A stretch of DNA of 7,763 bases from an uncultured Olsenella sp. GTDB taxonomy: Bacteria; Actinomycetota; Coriobacteriia; Coriobacteriales; Atopobiaceae. Numbering within the stretch: position 1 is the first letter of the stretch; each line of letters opens with the position of its first letter. This document shows positions 6,726 to 7,763 of this stretch, one piece after another. A model generated the notes under the pieces. That model did no database searches and had not been told where the DNA came from. It saw nothing but the letters and a program-made list of their open reading frames with translations. The position numbers and the translations under genes were made by a program. The stretch lies in contig URLM01000067.1 in the NCBI GenBank assembly GCA_900548775.1, forward strand, positions 1-7,763, read 5' to 3'.

Positions 6726-6739
6726 GACGCGCCCAGGTC

Positions 6740-6768
6740 GATACACATTCGGAGGACGAATGTGTATC
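6740..6768. promoter_or_regulatory. Palindrome 2, longer operator-like inverted repeat
   Basis: GATACACATTCG (6740-6751), a 5-nt spacer GAGGA, and CGAATGTGTATC (6757-6768) form a perfect 12-bp inverted repeat sharing its 9-bp core with palindrome 1. It starts 31 nt after the stop of the AbiEi-like gene, so its transcript could fold and help end transcription, but it lacks a following U-tract. Two copies with slightly different spacers (4 and 5 nt) favour protein binding sites. Confidence 0.65.
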
Positions 6769-6798
6769 AGTATCGGCGCATCGACACGGCGGTGGTCG

Positions 6799-7761
6799 TC
6801 ATGCGCCCTCGCGGTTTCGCCCCTCCACGCCACCTTGCCATCGAAGGAGCCTGGTCCGCAGCTCGCGCCGGCGCTCCCGCGCCTCTCTGCTCATGTCGAT
6901 CTTGCCCAGCCCAAGCTGATGCGACAGCTGCGCGGCCAGGTGATCCATGCTCGCCCCGTTCGCGAGGTGCTCGTACACGGCGACAAGCACCTGCTGGCCG
7001 CTGTCGAGAAGGTCATTTCTCCGCAGGTTGTCCAACACCATGTCGTGCAGCTCCGTGTGGTCACGGCCGCCAAAGTACTCCAGAACGACGTTCCGGTCCC
7101 GCCACCAGAGGTCGGGGATGTAGTACGTCATGCCGCACTCGTCGATGTAGCAGCGCACGTTGAGCACTGGGGTGGGAAGCCCGTACCCGCCCAGCCTCGG
7201 AGGCAGCGTCAGCACGAGTACCAGCACCGTCTCCATTGGAGAGCCCGACCCCGGCAGCAGATAGCGCAGCGCGAGACGAACCTCCTTGATGCCATGCATC
7301 CCCTCTCGCCCATCCAGGGCGCGTCGCAGCGACTCGGGCGTCATGCAGGCGGGACGCCCGTAGGCAGTCTCTTCTCCGCGCACCGGGAAACGATATGTTC
7401 CACAAAGCTCATAGCCGAGAAGGAGCAGCTCAGGGAGGTCGAAATCGTGTGCCAGCTGGAGGACCGCGTCCTCGGGGGACGCAACGAAGACGTTGTTCTC
7501 GAGCGGCAGGAAGAGCCCGCCCCACTTCCAGTAGTGGGGATGTGCGAGAGCCGTTGCGGCGCGCCTGGTAGAACCGTTGACGAGGACCTCCAAGGGAAGG
7601 GTGAACTCTGACAACGGGGGCAAGAAGGCCAGGGCCTTTCGTTCTACAGAACAGCTCGCGCCGAGTCGGTCGATGCGGACAGAGCGAGACGCGTCCGGCG
7701 GCGGCCAATCGTTGCCGCGCCAGTACTCAAGTGCCGAGGTATGTCCCAGGTAGATTGCCAT
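6799..7761 (-). CDS. AbiEi-like / DUF559-like protein with degenerate PD-(D/E)XK fold
   Basis: A 320-residue protein beginning MAIYLGHTSALEYW, with the ATG 2 nt inside the right edge, so the ribosome site cannot be seen and a start further upstream is possible. The N-terminal half looks like the promoter-recognising core of AbiEi-type antitoxins (SPEDAVLQLAHDF near 95-107, GYELCGTY near 116-123). A middle motif SPMETVLVLVLTLP (174-187) with GLPTPVLN (194-201) is typical of this group. The C-terminal part has the VSR/DUF559 layout: Asp217 in YIPDLWW, Glu228 in VVLEYFG, His235. The usual third catalytic Lys or Gln after E-x is Phe, so nuclease activity is doubtful. The C-terminal tail is basic. 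Neither the following gene nor anything else in view is a toxin nucleotidyltransferase (AbiEii), so it appears orphan. The coding call is strong; the family assignment is from recalled motifs only. Confidence 0.82.
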   Translation of the reverse strand: MAIYLGHTSALEYWRGNDWPPPDASRSVRIDRLGASCSVERKALAFLPPLSEFTLPLEVLVNGSTRRAATALAHPHYWKWGGLFLPLENNVFVASPEDAVLQLAHDFDLPELLLLGYELCGTYRFPVRGEETAYGRPACMTPESLRRALDGREGMHGIKEVRLALRYLLPGSGSPMETVLVLVLTLPPRLGGYGLPTPVLNVRCYIDECGMTYYIPDLWWRDRNVVLEYFGGRDHTELHDMVLDNLRRNDLLDSGQQVLVAVYEHLANGASMDHLAAQLSHQLGLGKIDMSREARERRRELRTRLLRWQGGVEGRNREGA

Positions 7762-7763
7762 GC

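Noticed and set aside
6687..6768. Palindromes as intrinsic terminators of the AbiEi-like gene
   Set aside because: The stems are perfect but no T-run follows on either strand, and two copies with matching arms fit binding sites better. A minor termination role is not excluded.
6622..7611. 329-codon open frame on the plus strand opposite the AbiEi-like gene
   Set aside because: It shows no family features and overlaps both the operator array and a better-supported gene on the other strand.

Overview
The window is GC-rich bacterial DNA in which every credible gene lies on the minus strand. The organism is probably a high-GC actinobacterium of the Coriobacteriia type (Olsenella, Atopobium, Eggerthella and relatives). 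This placement rests on codon use and on the style of a very large Ig/DUF4430/beta-propeller surface protein. No marker gene confirms it.

Reading in the direction of transcription (right to left), the first gene (6799-7761) encodes a 320-residue protein resembling AbiEi-type/DUF559 proteins with a PD-(D/E)XK-like C-terminal fold. Its start is 2 nt from the window edge. A 373-nt intergenic region (6426-6798) follows. It holds two near-identical tandem palindromes built on ACACATTCG/CGAATGTGT, a short direct repeat, a good TATACT -10 element without a recognisable -35, and a roughly 200-nt hairpin-rich leader. That leader ends in a sequence that could pair with the ribosome binding site.

The window is dominated by one 1931-codon gene (630-6425). 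Its product has a signal peptide, five Ig-like repeats, several further Ig-like modules, two tandem DUF4430-like domains, a PQQ-type beta-propeller of about eight repeats, a Gly/Ser/Asn/Thr-rich stalk and a C-terminal membrane helix with a basic tail. It therefore looks like a long extracellular protein tethered to the membrane, with binding modules held away from the cell. Its stop codon abuts the ATG of the next gene (1-629), a membrane-anchored or secreted protein of unknown family that runs off the left edge. The two very probably form an operon.

The least explained part is the intergenic region: a paired operator-like array upstream of a weak -35 promoter, and a structured leader that may control translation of the giant surface protein. 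No rRNA, intact tRNA, CRISPR array, insertion sequence or convincing intrinsic terminator was seen.
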